DNA of 64,000 nucleotides, from contig NZ_CP163518.1 in the NCBI RefSeq assembly GCF_041080625.1, forward strand, positions 9,603,501-9,667,500, in the 5' to 3' direction. The notes beneath the pieces are model-generated. The model was not told the origin of the DNA, made no database searches, and worked only from the letters and a program-made list of their open reading frames with translations. Positions 62,604 to 64,000 of this stretch are shown piece by piece. The position numbers were made by a program, and so were the translations under genes. Position 1 is the first letter of the stretch. Each line of letters begins with the position of its first letter. The DNA comes from Streptomyces sp. CG1 (GTDB lineage: Bacteria > Actinomycetota > Actinomycetes > Streptomycetales > Streptomycetaceae).

Positions 62604-62623
62604 TAAGTCAATCGGCTGACTTA
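62604..62623. promoter_or_regulatory. Perfect palindrome, TetR/MarR-type operator candidate
   Basis: TAAGTCA (62604-62610), a 6-nt centre ATCGGC, then TGACTTA (62617-62623). It lies between the divergent pirin gene and the MFS remnant. Such 7-6-7 palindromes before Streptomyces efflux genes usually bind a TetR-family repressor. No regulator gene is in the window. Confidence 0.55.
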
Positions 62624-62639
62624 TGTTCGGGGGTATGCC

Positions 62640-63178
62640 GAGCGTGTCCCCGATGGAGGCACGACCCCCTGGTCATCCCGATCGTGTCCGAACTGCCCAG
62701 GCTGCCGCGCGCCTCCGGCTCCGATGCGACCTGGGCGGTCACCGCCACCCTCCTCGCGACGGCCGTCGCCACACCCGTGATGGGCCGGATCGGTGAGATG
62801 TATGGCAAGCGGCTGATGCTGTTGACCGGCCTCGGCGGGCGGCGGCTCGGCCGGGCCGGCGACGGGGCCGACGGGAGCCACGTCGTCGAGGCGCCGGGGG
62901 AGGGGACGTACGTCCTCGTTGCCTCCGCTGGCGGCCGCCGTCCGCAGGCCACCACCGTCGTCGGTGCCCATCCGGTCTCGCACGACCCGCTGCTCGACGG
63001 CGCCGGCGAGCTGGCCGGAGTGGTGCGGGCCGCGGAGGGCGGGGCGCCGGTCGCCGGAGCCGTGGTGGTCGTCAGGGATGTGCGCGGGGAGGTGCCGGCG
63101 AGGGTACGGGCCGACGAACTGGGTGAGTTCGCGCTCACCGCACTCGTGCCGGGCACGGTCACGCTCGCCGTCAGCTAG
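62640..63178 (+). pseudogene. MFS efflux transporter remnant with internal deletion
   Basis: The frame from about 62660 reads DPLVIPIVSELP, then SDATWAVTATLLATAVATPVMGR with the MFS motif-A-like GRIGEMYGKRLML, i.e. the first membrane helices of a DHA2-type drug transporter. After LLTGL it jumps in frame to a soluble C-terminal domain (ELAGVVRAAEGGAPVAGAVVVV..ELGEFALTALVPG), a carboxypeptidase-regulatory-like repeat found at the end of some Streptomyces MFS proteins. Most helices are therefore missing. The frame also lacks a good start and stops at TAG 63176, after which the same domain seems to continue (ALPVKIAGTGVSRVEAE). It is dead as a transporter. Confidence 0.65.
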
Positions 63179-63272
63179 CCGAAACCCCGGCCGCTCGCCC
63201 TGCCCGTGAAGATCGCCGGCACCGGCGTCAGTCGCGTCGAGGCCGAGCCGCGCCCCGGTCCTCCCCATCCGC

Positions 63273-63846
63273 TCACGCGCCCGCGGCTTGCGTGCCCGCC
63301 GTCCACTCCGACGCCAGCACCGCCCAGATCTCCTCGTCGTGTCGCTCGCCCCGGTACGGGTAACTCTCCCGCAGAACCGCCTCCTTGCGCATGCCGAGCC
63401 GCCGGGCTACCGCGATGCTGGGCGCGTTCCCGGCCGACACCCACCACTCCACCCGGTGGATGCCCCGCTCCCGGATCGCCCAGTCGATCAGCAGGCGCGC
63501 GGCCCGGGTCACCAACCCCCGGCCCACGGCGTCCGGTTCCAGCCAGCAGCCCGCCTCCGCCGTACCCTGGCGGGACGTCCATCCGGCGCAGTATCACCGC
63601 CCCGACCAGCGTGCCGTCGAGCCGTATGCCCCGGATGAGCCCCGCTTCGGCCGCCTCCTTCTCGCCGTACGCCGTCAGGAACGCCCGAGCGGCCGCCAGG
63701 TCGGTGACCACGTCGGGCAGCCCGTTGAACCGCCCGATGAACTCCCGGCCGCGATCCACATGGGCGAGAAACTCCTCGGCCTGCCAGGGCTGGAGGGAGC
63801 ACAGCTCGGCGCCGTCGGCACCGAGAGAGGTCGCGTACATGGTCAC
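63273..63846 (-). pseudogene. GNAT acetyltransferase broken by a one-base frameshift
   Basis: On the minus strand from 63846 the N-terminal half reads MTMYATSLGADGAELCSLQP to LDGTLVGAVILRRMDV. It then goes out of frame at a run of three G on the + strand (63572-63574). The next frame continues GTAEAGCWLEPDAVGRGLVT, then AGNAPSIAVARRLGMRKEAV, with the Q/RxxGxG/A-like acetyl-CoA region (VGRGLVT), and ends at 63273. Removing one base restores a normal GNAT (RimJ/RimL-like) protein. It is either a sequencing error or a recent pseudogene, and is unrelated to the polyketide pathway. Confidence 0.7.
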
Positions 63847-64000
63847 CTCGGGTGAGGGGATGGGACATCTGGTACGCCAGCCTACGATCCGCCTCTGACA
63901 TCGATGTCTCCCGCCGAATGGCGGTGAAAAGGCGCGCGGCCGACGATGGAGGCGTGGGGTACGGTCGCCGCCGCAGCGCCGGTGCCGTCCGAGGCCGCCG

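Noticed and set aside
63901..64000. Possible gene start at the window end (ATG near 63945)
   Set aside because: Only about 18 codons are visible, alanine-rich and without a clear ribosome binding site; it cannot be supported.

Overview
The window is very GC-rich actinobacterial DNA, most likely Streptomyces: codons end mostly in G or C, GTG starts are common, and the genes are translationally coupled. About 52.6 kb is a modular type I polyketide synthase (PKS) locus, all on the + strand. The window opens inside an acyltransferase (AT) domain, so the loading module and early modules lie upstream.

PKS layout. Position 2-4900 is the 3' end of one PKS gene (AT-DH-ER-KR-ACP). Then come a four-module protein (5040-24506), a two-module protein (24551-35545) and a three-module protein ending in a thioesterase (35642-52654). 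Matching head and tail docking segments support this linear order. AT motifs give methylmalonyl (YASH) for modules 0, 1, 3, 5, 7 and 8, and malonyl (HAFH) for modules 2, 4, 6 and 9. Modules are numbered here from the partial one as 0. Colinearity predicts a C-terminal half that is a methyl-branched polyene acid (up to a 2,4,6,8,10-pentaene), followed by hydroxyls at C13, C17 and C19. The uncertainty is in modules 7 and 8, whose DH domains have altered HxxxGxxxxP motifs. Module 8 also carries a 27-nt tandem duplication over its DH catalytic Asp motif. I could not assign a known product.

Tailoring region. After a hairpin there is a stand-alone SAM methyltransferase (52811-53659), a strong terminator and about 0.8 kb of less GC-rich non-coding DNA with a good promoter candidate. 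A tightly coupled six-gene operon follows (54471-61045). It encodes a P-loop kinase-like protein, a GH3-type acyl-adenylating enzyme, an LCM-family methyltransferase, an FAD monooxygenase/epoxidase-like protein, an aminoacyl-tRNA-synthetase-like (ArgRS-like) protein with degenerate signature motifs, and a DUF6182-like protein. Pairing a GH3 ligase with a synthetase-like protein beside a PKS is the most unusual feature. It suggests amino-acid or amide decoration of a carboxylate, but this is inference.

Downstream edge. From about 61.05 kb the DNA looks like a worn cluster boundary: a LysR fragment, a possible transposase fragment, an intact pirin gene, an MFS transporter remnant with an internal deletion behind a TetR-like palindrome, and a GNAT acetyltransferase broken by a one-base homopolymer indel. 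The FAD gene also contains two compensating homopolymer indels, so sequencing error must be considered for this end of the window.

The PKS genes contain several near-identical blocks over 1 kb long (AT, KS-AT and KR segments), some with T-richer third positions than their surroundings. They look like recent duplication or gene conversion.
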